Shown in pieces: positions 36,169 to 44,836 of a stretch of 64,000 bases of DNA (position 1 is the stretch's first letter; the number at the start of each line of letters is the position of its first letter). The notes under the pieces are model-generated. The model saw only the letters and a program-made list of their open reading frames with translations. It searched no databases and was not told the origin of the DNA. The stretch spans positions 1,860,001 to 1,924,000 of the forward strand of contig NZ_CP145263.1 of assembly GCF_040739495.1 (NCBI RefSeq). The letters run 5' to 3'. The translations under genes and the position numbers were made by a program. The stretch comes from Staphylococcus capitis subsp. capitis (GTDB taxonomy: Bacteria; Bacillota; Bacilli; Staphylococcales; Staphylococcaceae).

Positions 36169-37032
36169 ATGAAAATATCAGATATTACTAAGAAGTACAA
36201 AGATAATACGGTATTAGATCATTTAAATTTTTCATTTGATTCTAGTCATATCGTTGGATTAATTGGGAAAAATGGAGTCGGAAAAACTACCATTATGAAA
36301 ATTATGAACGGCAATATTGTGAACTTTAAAGGCAAAGTTGTTTTTGACCAAAATCAAAAAATTGGTTATTTAATTGAACATCCTAAGTTATATCAAGACC
36401 TATCGGGATTAAAAAACTTAAAAAATTTTAGTAATATATTAGGTGTAAAGTTTGATAAAGACTATGCTAATAAAATTATAAAAGCATTTGATATGGAAAG
36501 TTATATTAACAAAAGAGTAAAAAAATATTCTTTAGGAATGAAACAAAAACTAGCAATCGCTGTGTCTTTAATAAACAAACCACATTACTTAATACTTGAT
36601 GAGCCTACGAACGGTATGGATCCAGATGGTTCAATAGATGTATTGAATACTATTAAAGATATAACTAACGAATTCAATATGAGAGTACTAATATCTAGTC
36701 ATAAATTAGAAGATATAGAACTCATATGTGATAGAGCTGTGTTTTTACGTGATGGAAAGTTTGTTGAAGACATTGATATGAAAAATACATCATCACAAGA
36801 GTATACATCTATCTCATTTAATGAAAATGATGTGGAAAAAGCGAAACATCATTTAAGTTCGAAATCATATGATTCGATCAAGAAAAATGGAAACATTTTG
36901 ATAATTCCAAAGCTCGATAATTATCAAAATTTACTAAAAGATTTAGCTAATATTAATATATTTCCAATTAAAATTGAAGATAAAATAAGTACACTTAGGG
37001 ATACTTACTTTAATATTAATAAAGGAGAATAA
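36169..37032 (+). CDS. ABC transporter ATPase of lantibiotic-immunity type
   Basis: A 287-residue BcrA/LanF-type ATPase. Walker A is GLIGKNGVGKTT, the signature is YSLGMKQKLAIAVSL and Walker B is YLILDEPTNGMDPDG. The C-terminal ~70 residues are a regulatory extension. This class pairs with LanE/G-type permeases to expel lantibiotics or bacitracin from the membrane, giving self-protection or resistance. Its partner lies 3 bp downstream but is interrupted. The AAAGGAGAG site is strong. Confidence 0.85.
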   Translation: MKISDITKKYKDNTVLDHLNFSFDSSHIVGLIGKNGVGKTTIMKIMNGNIVNFKGKVVFDQNQKIGYLIEHPKLYQDLSGLKNLKNFSNILGVKFDKDYANKIIKAFDMESYINKRVKKYSLGMKQKLAIAVSLINKPHYLILDEPTNGMDPDGSIDVLNTIKDITNEFNMRVLISSHKLEDIELICDRAVFLRDGKFVEDIDMKNTSSQEYTSISFNENDVEKAKHHLSSKSYDSIKKNGNILIIPKLDNYQNLLKDLANINIFPIKIEDKISTLRDTYFNINKGE

Positions 37033-37035
37033 ATA

Positions 37036-37764
37036 ATGAGTATATATCATTTAACAAAATTTAATATATCAAGATTGCTAAAAAATCCTTTCAATTATAT
37101 TGGTTTACTATTTGTTCTAATAATCCCCATATTTTATACAATGACTCAGGTTCATAATAACCATAAAGTTTCTGGAGAAACTATTTTAACTCTTTCAACA
37201 TAGCTATTTGCATTTTGGGGAGTGATGATTATTACTAGCTTTTTAGTCAGAGACTTTTCTCAGGGTACATCACAATTGTATTTGAATAGTTTAAAAAATA
37301 GAGCGAAATACTTTATATCTCAACTGATATCCATCTTAATTGCTAGTGTCATAGTATTTCTAACATTATATGTATTCGTTTTAATAATGCAGAATATTGG
37401 CGATGGTCAACCTATAAAAAATGAAGTGGTTGGAAAAACTTTAGGAATATACATCCTATTATTTTTGTTCTATGGTCTATTTTTATTTCTAATCACTTTA
37501 TTAGTAAAAAGTTCTTCTTTAGTATTTTCAATTGGTGTTTTTCTTATATTAATCATACCTATAGCAACCAATTTAGTTCCATTAATTCCAGAATATGGTG
37601 ATGAAGTTAAAAAAGCCTTAAAATATATACCTTTTAACTTTTTAATTGATAATGTTTGGCTTGGATCTCTCAAATTAAATGGATGGCAAACATTTATCTC
37701 AATAGCTTCAGTAATACTACTAGCTATCATTGACTTCTTCACTATTTCTAAAAGAGATTATTAA
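37036..37764 (+). pseudogene. LanE/G-type ABC permease, broken by an in-frame amber codon
   Basis: The ATG at 37036 follows the ATPase by 3 bp with an AAAGGAG site. The frame encodes SIYHLTKFNISRLLKNPFNY (typical permease start), then meets TAG at 37201 (codon 56) and continues open to 37764, encoding six hydrophobic segments in all. The context LST-stop-LFAFWG suggests a TGG-to-TAG change. Read through, it would be 242 residues, normal for the family. The transporter is probably inactive unless suppressed or restarted at 37222. Confidence 0.88.
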
Positions 37765-37786
37765 AAAGTAACAATTCTATATAAAC

Positions 37787-37890
37787 ATATAAGAAAAGCT
37801 TAAACGTTGTTTAAAAACGTTTAAGCTTTTCTTACTTAATTAACATAAATTACGATTATAGGTAGTACTTTTGTATAGGTTATGCATTAT
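37787..37890. repeat. Shared 3'-end/terminator element, copy B
   Basis: Hairpin AAAGCTTAAACG...CGTTTAAGCTTT (37794-37828), then TTAACATAAATTA and TTATAGGTAGTACTTTTGTA leading into ATGCATTATG at the end of the MFS gene. It matches copy A at about 80% by eye, including the stop codon region, although the two genes are unrelated. Confidence 0.8.
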
Positions 37891-39076
37891 GTACTTTTCT
37901 ATCTTTAAAGTTCAACTCTTTCTCTATTGTTAGTGGTTTGCCTGCTGGTGTACAAAATATCATCATAATAATACCTGTAGCTAATAATAGAAAGAAAGAA
38001 TTGAACCACGAGTGAGTTAAATCGTGTAAAAGACCAAAAAACAAAGGACCAATAGCAGCAATAAGATAACCTAAGGATTGTGACATTCCTGATAATTTAG
38101 CTGCTGTCATACTACTCTCTGTTTTAAGTGAAAAAAATGTATTAACAACTCCAAAAGAAATACCACTAGCAATACCAACAAGAATGACTCCTAGAATGAC
38201 AATATGCGTATCAATTAATATTAAAATAGTTCCTATAAAAAATAATAAACCCGATGAAAATACCACCCATTGTTGTTGTTTCATACGTTCAACTATAATT
38301 GGAATAATAAAAGTCATCGGAATTAAACAAAGCTGTAAAATAGTTAAGTAGGTTCCAGAAGTATTTAAACTGACTTGCTTAGCTTTTAAATACTCAGGCA
38401 ACCAATTAAGAAAGGAATAAAAAATAAGAGATTGACTTCCAATGAATATTGTAATACGCCACGCCACTTTAGATTTCCATACATTTGTAGTAAATTTTTC
38501 CATACCTCTAACTTTAAGTTGGTCATGATTTATCTGAAAAATCCATACTATCAAAGTACTAATACTCACTATGAAGATAAGATTTATAACAATACTATAA
38601 TGCCAATGCGAGAGCAATGGTGCGGTGATAAATGAAGAAAGAGCCCCACACAAATTCATAATAACCGTATAGAGACCGGTCATAATTCCTATTCGCCTAG
38701 GGAAACGCCCCTTTATTACTGCAGGCGTAAGTACATTACCATAAGCGTTACCTATACCAATCATTAGTGTACCAATTAGTAAAAAATATATATTAGCAAT
38801 TGAACGCGTGAGTAATCCTAAACAAATAAGAATTAAGGCACAAAAAATAGTACGCTCTAAGCCAAAGGAGTTTCCGGATTTAGCTGCAAATAGTGAAGCA
38901 ATTGCAAAGGCTAATAATGGCATTATAGTTAATAAGCTAATCAAACCATTGGATAAATTTAAATCAGACTTAATATAAGGAATAGCTACACCTATTGATG
39001 TTATAGGAGCACGTAAATTTGAACCAATTAGCAAAATACCTAAAATAAGTATTATTTTTTTTTGTTTAATTTTCAT
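37880..39076 (-). CDS. CynX/NimT-family MFS transporter
   Basis: A 398-residue protein with 12 hydrophobic helices and the MFS layout of the CynX/NimT group: GSNLRAPITSIGVAIPYIK after helix 1 and GIGNAYGNVLTPAVIKGRFP in helix 4-5. Family members move cyanate, nitroimidazole-type or other small compounds. The gene is divergent from an XRE regulator whose 3' end was removed by IS431, so its control is probably lost or changed. An AAGGAGG site lies upstream. Confidence 0.85.
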   Translation of the reverse strand: MKIKQKKIILILGILLIGSNLRAPITSIGVAIPYIKSDLNLSNGLISLLTIMPLLAFAIASLFAAKSGNSFGLERTIFCALILICLGLLTRSIANIYFLLIGTLMIGIGNAYGNVLTPAVIKGRFPRRIGIMTGLYTVIMNLCGALSSFITAPLLSHWHYSIVINLIFIVSISTLIVWIFQINHDQLKVRGMEKFTTNVWKSKVAWRITIFIGSQSLIFYSFLNWLPEYLKAKQVSLNTSGTYLTILQLCLIPMTFIIPIIVERMKQQQWVVFSSGLLFFIGTILILIDTHIVILGVILVGIASGISFGVVNTFFSLKTESSMTAAKLSGMSQSLGYLIAAIGPLFFGLLHDLTHSWFNSFFLLLATGIIMMIFCTPAGKPLTIEKELNFKDRKVHNA

Positions 39077-39181
39077 GAGTTATCCTCCTTCAAATAACAC
39101 TTTAAAGGAATTTTATACAACTATAAAGTATGCGTGTTAAAATTAAACAAATTACAAATATCGAAATTTGGAGATGCAAAT

Positions 39182-39476
39182 ATGGAAGATATTAAACATG
39201 TAGTAGCTAATAACATTAAAAAGTATAGAAAAGAAGAAAGACTTACTTTGCAACAATTATCTTATCTTACAGGTGTGAGCAAAACCATGCTTAATCAAAT
39301 AGAAACAGAAAAATCCAGTCCTTCTATAACTATTTTATGGCGTATATCTAGCGGCTTAAAAATCCCTCTAAGTAAACTTATTTCATCACCCCATAAAGGT
39401 GTAGAAGTGATTGATAAATCTGAAATTCAAGCTATTTATGATAATGAAAAAAGATCTGTCAGCTATCCTTATTTTT
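39182..39476 (+). pseudogene. XRE-family regulator truncated by IS431
   Basis: Starts MEDIKHVVANNIKKYR behind GGAGATG. Residues 9-65 form an XRE helix-turn-helix (LTLQQLSYLTGVSKTMLNQI). At about residue 98 the sequence runs into the second IS431, losing the expected C-terminal cupin-like sensor domain (family length about 180). It is divergent from the MFS gene it most likely controlled. Confidence 0.85.
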
Positions 39477-40265
39477 GGTTCTGTTGCAAAGTTGAATTTA
39501 TAATATAATTTTAACAAAAAGGAGTCTTCTGTATGAACTATTTCAGATATAAACAATTTAACAAGGATGTTATCACTGTAGCCGTTGGCTACTATCTAAG
39601 ATATGCATTGAGTTATCGTGATATATCTGAAATATTAAGGGAACGTGGTGTAAACGTTCATCATTCAACGGTCTACCGTTGGGTTCAAGAATATGCCCCA
39701 ATTTTATATCAAATTTGGAAGAAAAAGCATAAAAAAGCTTACTACAAATGGCGTATTGATGAGACGTACATCAAAATAAAAGGAAAATGGAGCTATTTAT
39801 ATCGTGCCATTGATACAGAGGGACATACATTAGATATTTGGTTGCGTAAGCAACGAGATAATCATTCAGCATATGCGTTTATCAAACGTCTCATTAAACA
39901 ATTTGGTAAACCTCAAAAGGTAGTTACAGATCAGGCACCCTCAACGAAGGTAGCAATGGCTAAAGTAATTAAAGCTTTTAAACTTAAACCTGACAGTCAT
40001 TGTACATCGAAATATCTGAATAACCTCATTGAGCAAGATCACCGTCATATTAAAGTAAGAAAGACAAGATATCAAAGTATCAATACGGCAAAGAATACTT
40101 TAAAAGGTATTGAATGTATTTACGCTCTATATAAAAAGAACCGCAGGTCTCTTCAGATCTACGGATTTTCCCCATGCCACGAAATTAGCATCATGCTAGC
40201 AAGTTAAGCGAACACTGACATGATATATTAGTGGTTAGCTATATTTTTTACTTTGCAACAGAACC
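39477..40265 (+). mobile_element. IS431 (IS6 family), copy 2
   Basis: 789 bp with the same inverted repeats as the other copies and an intact transposase. Left flank TTATTTTT and right flank ATGTATAA differ, so no target duplication surrounds it. It joins the plasmid/ABC/MFS segment to the repeat-protein segment. Confidence 0.97.
39533..40207 (+). CDS. tnp: IS431 transposase
   Basis: Intact 224-residue IS6-family DDE transposase: N-terminal HTH (SYRDISEILRERGVNVHHST), then the DDE core with WRIDETYIKIKGKW, VVTDQAPST and the Glu in YLNNLIEQDHRHIK. It differs from copy 3 at a few residues (for example Asp/Asn at position 41). Confidence 0.97.
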   Translation: MNYFRYKQFNKDVITVAVGYYLRYALSYRDISEILRERGVNVHHSTVYRWVQEYAPILYQIWKKKHKKAYYKWRIDETYIKIKGKWSYLYRAIDTEGHTLDIWLRKQRDNHSAYAFIKRLIKQFGKPQKVVTDQAPSTKVAMAKVIKAFKLKPDSHCTSKYLNNLIEQDHRHIKVRKTRYQSINTAKNTLKGIECIYALYKKNRRSLQIYGFSPCHEISIMLAS

Positions 40266-40360
40266 ATGTATAAAATATGAATAATCGATAATCCAAACAA
40301 CAAGGGACAAACGCTGTCATTTCAGCGTTTGTCCCCTTTCTTTTGTCGTTATCTTCTATA
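40266..40360. repeat. Shared 3'-end element, copy C (partial)
   Basis: ATGTATAAAATATGAATAAT, CGATAATCC, and the hairpin GGGACAAACGCTG...CAGCGTTTGTCCC (40304-40335). The part before the hairpin matches 31838-31870. The hairpin has different arm bases but the same AAACG/CGTTT core. It terminates the LPXTG-protein gene. Confidence 0.65.
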
Positions 40361-40405
40361 CACCTTATTTAATAGTTAACAATGATTGTAAAGATTTATA
40401 TTTTA

Positions 40406-42382
40406 TTATTCATTTGTTTTACGTTTGCGATTAACAAATAATGTCGCAAGTCCGCTTAAACCTAATATACTTGCAATGCTAGCTAATAAGCCCTTGCTTT
40501 CTTGGTTTTCTTCACCTGTTTCAGGAAGTTCATTTGCACTGTGTTCAGTTTTTTCGCCATGTGTTACTTCTTTTTTATCTGGTGTTGTTTCAGTTGTGCT
40601 TGTTGTTATTGTTTTTGGAGTTTCAGTTGATTCCGAAGCAGAACCTTGACCATAACCTTGACCATAACCTTGACCATAACCATGTGCATGTGTCATAGCT
40701 GGTGTTATTGTAGCAGCTGTAATGGGTGCTACTGGACTTTTGCCATTGTGTTTACCGTCTTTTGATGTTGTATTGTGATTGCCTTTATTGTCAGTGTCTT
40801 TAGATGGTTCTGATTTTGAATCATCTTGACCATCATCTTTACCTTGGTGGTGATCATCTTTGTCAGATTGATCTGGTTTTTTAGTATCATCATCTTTTGA
40901 ACCTTTGTGATGATCTTTGTCGTTATGGGCTTTATCTTTTTTGTGGTTATCTTGACCATCATCTTTACCTTGGTGGTGATCATCTTTGTCAGATTGATCT
41001 GGTTTTTTAGTATCATCATCTTTTGAACCTTTGTGATGATCTTTGTCGTTATGGTCTTTATCTTTTTTGTGGTTATCTTGACCATCATCTTTACCTTGGT
41101 GGTGATCATCTTTGTCACCTTTATGATGATTGTCTTTACCGTCATCTTTTGGGTCGTCACTGTGATCTTTATGATCATTATCTGAAGGCTTTGATGCATC
41201 TTGGTGATCACCTTTATTTACGTTGGATTGGCTCCCACCATTTAAAATACCATTGCCTTTATTTGTGTTTGATTGATCAGCTTTTCCGCCTTCATTTTTG
41301 TTACCTTGTGAGCCACCGTTAGCTACGCCATTACCTTGGTTGTCATTTTTTTGAGTAGCGTCGCCGCCTTCATTTTTGTTACCTTGTGAGCCACCATTAG
41401 CTACGCCATTACCTTGATGAGCGTTTGTTTGATCAGCTTTTCCGCCTTCATTTTTGTTACCTTGTGAGCCACCATTAGCTACGCCATTACCTTGATGAGC
41501 ATTTGTTTGATCAGCTTTTCCGCCTTCATTTTTGTTACCTTGTGAGCCACCATTAGCTACGCCATTACCTTGATGAGCGTTTGTTTGATCAGCTTTTCCG
41601 CCTTCATTTTTGTTACCTTGTGAGCCACCATTAGCTACGCCATTACCTTGATGAGCGTTTGTTTGATCAGCTTTTCCGCCTTCATTTTTGTTACCTTGTG
41701 AGCCACCATTAGCTACGCCATTACCTTGATGAGCATTTGTTTGATCAGCTTTTCCGCCTTCATTTTTGTTACCTTGTGAGCCACCATTAGCTACGCCATT
41801 ACCTTGATGAGCGTTTGTTTGATCAGCTTTTCCGCCTTCATTTTTGTTACCTTGTGAGCCACCATTAGCTACGCCATTACCTTGGTTGTCATTTTTTTGA
41901 GTAGCGTCGCCGCCTTCACTCTTATTGCCTTGCGCACCGCCATTTAGTACACCGTTACCTTGATGAGCGTTTGTTTGATCAGCTTTTCCGCCTTCATTTT
42001 TGTTACCTTGTAAGCCGCCGTTAGCTACGCCATTACCTTGGTTGTCATTTTTTTGAGTAGCGTCGCCGCCTTCACTCTTATTGCCTTGCGCACCGCCATT
42101 TAGTACACCGTTACCTTGATGAGCGTTTGTTTGATCAGCTTTTCCGCCTTCATTTTTGTTACCTTGTAAGCCGCCGTTAAGGAAACCATTACCTTGATTC
42201 TCGTTACTTTGAACAGTCTTTTGTTGTCCTGAATTGTCATTTGTTTGTGCTGCGTGAGCTGATGCATTACCGAAAGCTAAAGGAGCAGCTAGAGCTAGTG
42301 AAGAAATAGTAACTGCTATTAACTTGTTGTTATATTTTCTTAAACCTTTCTTTTGTATAGTGTTATTTTGAATTTTTTTCAT
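40406..42382 (-). CDS. LPXTG-anchored protein with 26-residue Asn/Gly/Gln repeats and His/Asp/Lys-rich stalk
   Basis: A 658-residue surface protein. It has a signal peptide with a basic start (residues 1-45, cleavage near HAA), then 12 full and one partial 26-residue repeats (about residues 65-395), each opening GNG and containing NGG, QGN and Asn/Gln pairs. A His/Asp/Lys-rich region with ~42-residue repeats (DDHHQGKDDGQ, HHKGSKDDD) follows. Then come GYGQ repeats, a Thr-rich linker, and the sorting signal LPETG with a membrane helix and basic tail. Sortase A should attach it to the wall. The His/Asp stalk could bind metal ions; the Asn/Gln repeats could form a beta-solenoid or amyloid-like fibre. 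I do not recognise a named protein. Confidence 0.9.
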   Translation of the reverse strand: MKKIQNNTIQKKGLRKYNNKLIAVTISSLALAAPLAFGNASAHAAQTNDNSGQQKTVQSNENQGNGFLNGGLQGNKNEGGKADQTNAHQGNGVLNGGAQGNKSEGGDATQKNDNQGNGVANGGLQGNKNEGGKADQTNAHQGNGVLNGGAQGNKSEGGDATQKNDNQGNGVANGGSQGNKNEGGKADQTNAHQGNGVANGGSQGNKNEGGKADQTNAHQGNGVANGGSQGNKNEGGKADQTNAHQGNGVANGGSQGNKNEGGKADQTNAHQGNGVANGGSQGNKNEGGKADQTNAHQGNGVANGGSQGNKNEGGKADQTNAHQGNGVANGGSQGNKNEGGDATQKNDNQGNGVANGGSQGNKNEGGKADQSNTNKGNGILNGGSQSNVNKGDHQDASKPSDNDHKDHSDDPKDDGKDNHHKGDKDDHHQGKDDGQDNHKKDKDHNDKDHHKGSKDDDTKKPDQSDKDDHHQGKDDGQDNHKKDKAHNDKDHHKGSKDDDTKKPDQSDKDDHHQGKDDGQDDSKSEPSKDTDNKGNHNTTSKDGKHNGKSPVAPITAATITPAMTHAHGYGQGYGQGYGQGSASESTETPKTITTSTTETTPDKKEVTHGEKTEHSANELPETGEENQESKGLLASIASILGLSGLATLFVNRKRKTNE

Positions 42383-42540
42383 AAATAAATTCCCCTTTCT
42401 AAAATAGTGTTTCTATTACATAAAATAACATTACCGTTTTTCAAGTATCAAGTATATCAAACATTTTTAGAAAATTTGTTCAAAAAAATGTAAAATATCC
42501 CTATTTTTTGTAAAGAGATAGAAATATCTTTTTCTGATTT
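42383..42540. other. Upstream region of the LPXTG gene
   Basis: AT-rich leader and promoter region of the minus-strand LPXTG gene with a GGGGAA ribosome site near 42393. Nothing else seen. Confidence 0.5.
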
Positions 42541-42750
42541 TAAAACAGAACCGTTTATTTAAAGATAAGGTTAAGCATGTCGGTATGACTCATAGTATAT
42601 CTCTAGTAGGAAAGTGCAATGACAATGATTCTATGGAAGGCATATGGAAAATTATGAAATGCAAATTGCATTTAAAGATTTCAATGAAGATAAACAAATT
42701 ATTAATGAGTATATTCATTTTTGGTTCAGAGAGAATTACATTGAAAATGG
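42541..42750 (+). pseudogene. Remnant of an IS3-family (IS150-like) transposase
   Basis: In one frame SISLVGKCNDNDSMEGIWKI matches the IS3 orfB end motif (G-N-C-D-N-A-x-x-E-S/G-F/W). A frameshift then leads to FKDFNEDKQIINEYIHFW, the following YI-h-x-Y/W helix, and the frame stops. Only the 3' part of orfB is left. It marks an older insertion between the two repeat-protein genes. Confidence 0.75.
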
Positions 42751-42810
42751 TTGATTCTGTTTTATACAAAATCAACCATCTCATTTATTTATTAATATTA
42801 AGTAATGTCT

Positions 42811-43791
42811 TTAACTATGAAATAATTCTTTGATTAGATTTACAATTCCTCCACCATTACTTTTATTGCCTTGTAATCCGCCATTAAAGAAGCCTTTACC
42901 TTCATGGGCATTGCTTTGAGCAACTGATCCACCATTATTTTTGTTACCTTGAGCACCGCCATTTTTGAAGCCATTACCTTGATCTTCATTTTTTTGAGTA
43001 GCGTCACCGCCGTTGCTCTTATTACCTTGTAGTCCACCGTTCTTTATACCATTACCTTCGTGGGCATTGCTTTGATCAGTTTTTCCACCATTATTTTTGT
43101 TACCTTGAGCACCACCATTTTTGAAGCCATTACCTTGATCTTCGTTTTTTTGAGTAGCGTCACCGCCGTTGCTCTTATTACCTTGTAGTCCACCGTTCTT
43201 TATACCATTACCTTCGTGGGCATTGCTTTGATCAGCTGATCCGCCATTATTTTTGTTACCTTGAGCACCACCATTAAGGAATCCGTTACCTTCATGATCA
43301 TTTTTTTGGTTAGCGTCACCGCCGTTGCTCTTATTGCCTTGAGCGCCACCGTTTAATATGCCATTACCTTCGTGGGCATTGCTTTGATCAGTTTTTCCAC
43401 CATTATTTTTGTTACCTTGAGCACCACCATTAAGGAATCCGTTACCTTCATGATCATTTTTTTGGTTAGCGTCACCGCCGTTGCTCTTATTGCCTTGAGC
43501 GCCACCGTTTAATATGCCATTACCTTCGTGGGCATTGCTTTGATCAGCTGATCCGCCATTATTTTTATTACCTTGTAATCCACCATTAAGGAAACCATTA
43601 CCATGGTTTTCATTACTTTGAACAGTCTTTTGTTGCCCTGAATTATCATTTGTTTGTGCTGCATCAGCTTCTGCATTACCAAAAGCTAGAGGTACAACTA
43701 AAGCCAGTGAAGAAATAGTAACTGCTATTAACTTGTTGTTATATTTTCTTAACCCTTTTCTTTGTACAATATTAGTTTTAGTATTTTTCAT
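42811..43791 (-). CDS. Secreted paralogue of the repeat protein, without wall anchor
   Basis: A 326-residue protein with a signal peptide almost the same as that of the LPXTG protein (YNNKLIAVTISSLAL shared) and the same next 30 residues. Nine full and one partial 26-residue repeats follow, alternating two types (SADQSNAHE and DANQKNDHE ends). There is no LPXTG motif or membrane tail; the chain ends GGGIVNLIKELFHS, a short amphipathic helix. It should be released or non-covalently bound. The repeats differ in Asn/Glu placement from those in the larger paralogue, so each array has been homogenised separately. Confidence 0.88.
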   Translation of the reverse strand: MKNTKTNIVQRKGLRKYNNKLIAVTISSLALVVPLAFGNAEADAAQTNDNSGQQKTVQSNENHGNGFLNGGLQGNKNNGGSADQSNAHEGNGILNGGAQGNKSNGGDANQKNDHEGNGFLNGGAQGNKNNGGKTDQSNAHEGNGILNGGAQGNKSNGGDANQKNDHEGNGFLNGGAQGNKNNGGSADQSNAHEGNGIKNGGLQGNKSNGGDATQKNEDQGNGFKNGGAQGNKNNGGKTDQSNAHEGNGIKNGGLQGNKSNGGDATQKNEDQGNGFKNGGAQGNKNNGGSVAQSNAHEGKGFFNGGLQGNKSNGGGIVNLIKELFHS

Positions 43792-44047
43792 AAATAAAAT
43801 TCCTCCTTAATTAATAATTAATGTCTTTCCTATAACAATGTTTAACCACTAGTCGAATATATTAAACATATTTTCTGAATTTAAAAATTTGAAAAAACAA
43901 CCTACTTATACCGAATGTGAATGCCATATTAAATAATATAACTGGATAATAAATAATATATGAATTGCTCCCTACCTTCAATAATAATAAAACATCTTGA
44001 AAATCATACTAGGAGAACAAAAGGTTCAAATGAAACAAAAAATTGAT

Positions 44048-44836
44048 GGTTCTGTTGCAAAGTTGAATTTATAGTATAATTTTAACAAAAAGGAGTCTTC
44101 TGTATGAACTATTTCAGATATAAACAATTTAACAAGGATGTTATCACTGTAGCCGTTGGCTACTATCTAAGATATGCATTGAGTTATCGTAATATATCTA
44201 AAATATTAAGGGAACGTGGTGTAAACGTTCATTATTCAACGGTCTACCGTTGGGTTCAAGAATATGCCCCAATTTTATATCAAATTTGGAAGAAGAAGCA
44301 TAAAAAAGCTTATTACAAATGGCGTATTGATGAAACGTACATCAAAATAAAAGGAAAATGGAGCTATTTATATCGTGCTATTGATGCAGAGGGACATACA
44401 TTAGATATTTGGTTGCGTAAGCAACGAGATAATCATTCAGCATATGCGTTTATCAAACGTCTCATTAAACAATTTGGAAAACCTCAAAAGGTAGTTACAG
44501 ATCAGGCACCTTCAACGAAGGTAGCAATGGCTAAAGTAATTAAAGCTTTTAAACTTAAACCTGACTGTCATTGTACATCGAAATATCTGAATAACCTCAT
44601 TGAGCAAGATCACCGTCATATTAAAGTAAGAAAGACAAGATATCAAAGTATCAATACGGCAAAGAATACTTTAAAAGGTATTGAATGTATTTACGCTCTA
44701 TATAAAAAGAACCGCAGGTCTCTTCAGATCTACGGATTTTCCCCATGCCACGAAATTAGCATCATGCTAGCAAGTTAAGCGAACACTGACATGATATATT
44801 AGTGGTTAGCTATATTTTTTACTTTGCAACAGAACC
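44048..44836 (+). mobile_element. IS431 (IS6 family), copy 3
   Basis: 789 bp with the shared inverted repeats and an intact transposase, same orientation as copies 1 and 2. Its right flank AATTAATT equals the left flank of copy 1; its left flank is AAATTGAT. It forms the right border of the island. Confidence 0.97.
44104..44778 (+). CDS. tnp: IS431 transposase
   Basis: Intact 224-residue IS6 transposase. It differs from copy 2 at a few residues (RNISKILRE instead of RDISEILRE; a Tyr for His in the HTH; Cys for Ser near residue 170). It is nearly identical to the frameshifted copy 1, supporting a close link between the two outer copies. Confidence 0.97.
   Translation: MNYFRYKQFNKDVITVAVGYYLRYALSYRNISKILRERGVNVHYSTVYRWVQEYAPILYQIWKKKHKKAYYKWRIDETYIKIKGKWSYLYRAIDAEGHTLDIWLRKQRDNHSAYAFIKRLIKQFGKPQKVVTDQAPSTKVAMAKVIKAFKLKPDCHCTSKYLNNLIEQDHRHIKVRKTRYQSINTAKNTLKGIECIYALYKKNRRSLQIYGFSPCHEISIMLAS

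Noticed and set aside
40729..41322. Long frames (160 and 99 codons) overlapping the LPXTG gene
   Set aside because: They lie in other frames of a repetitive gene; repeats with a period divisible by three keep all frames open. Their composition (Lys/Met/Thr or Asp/Leu/His/Tyr) is not protein-like.
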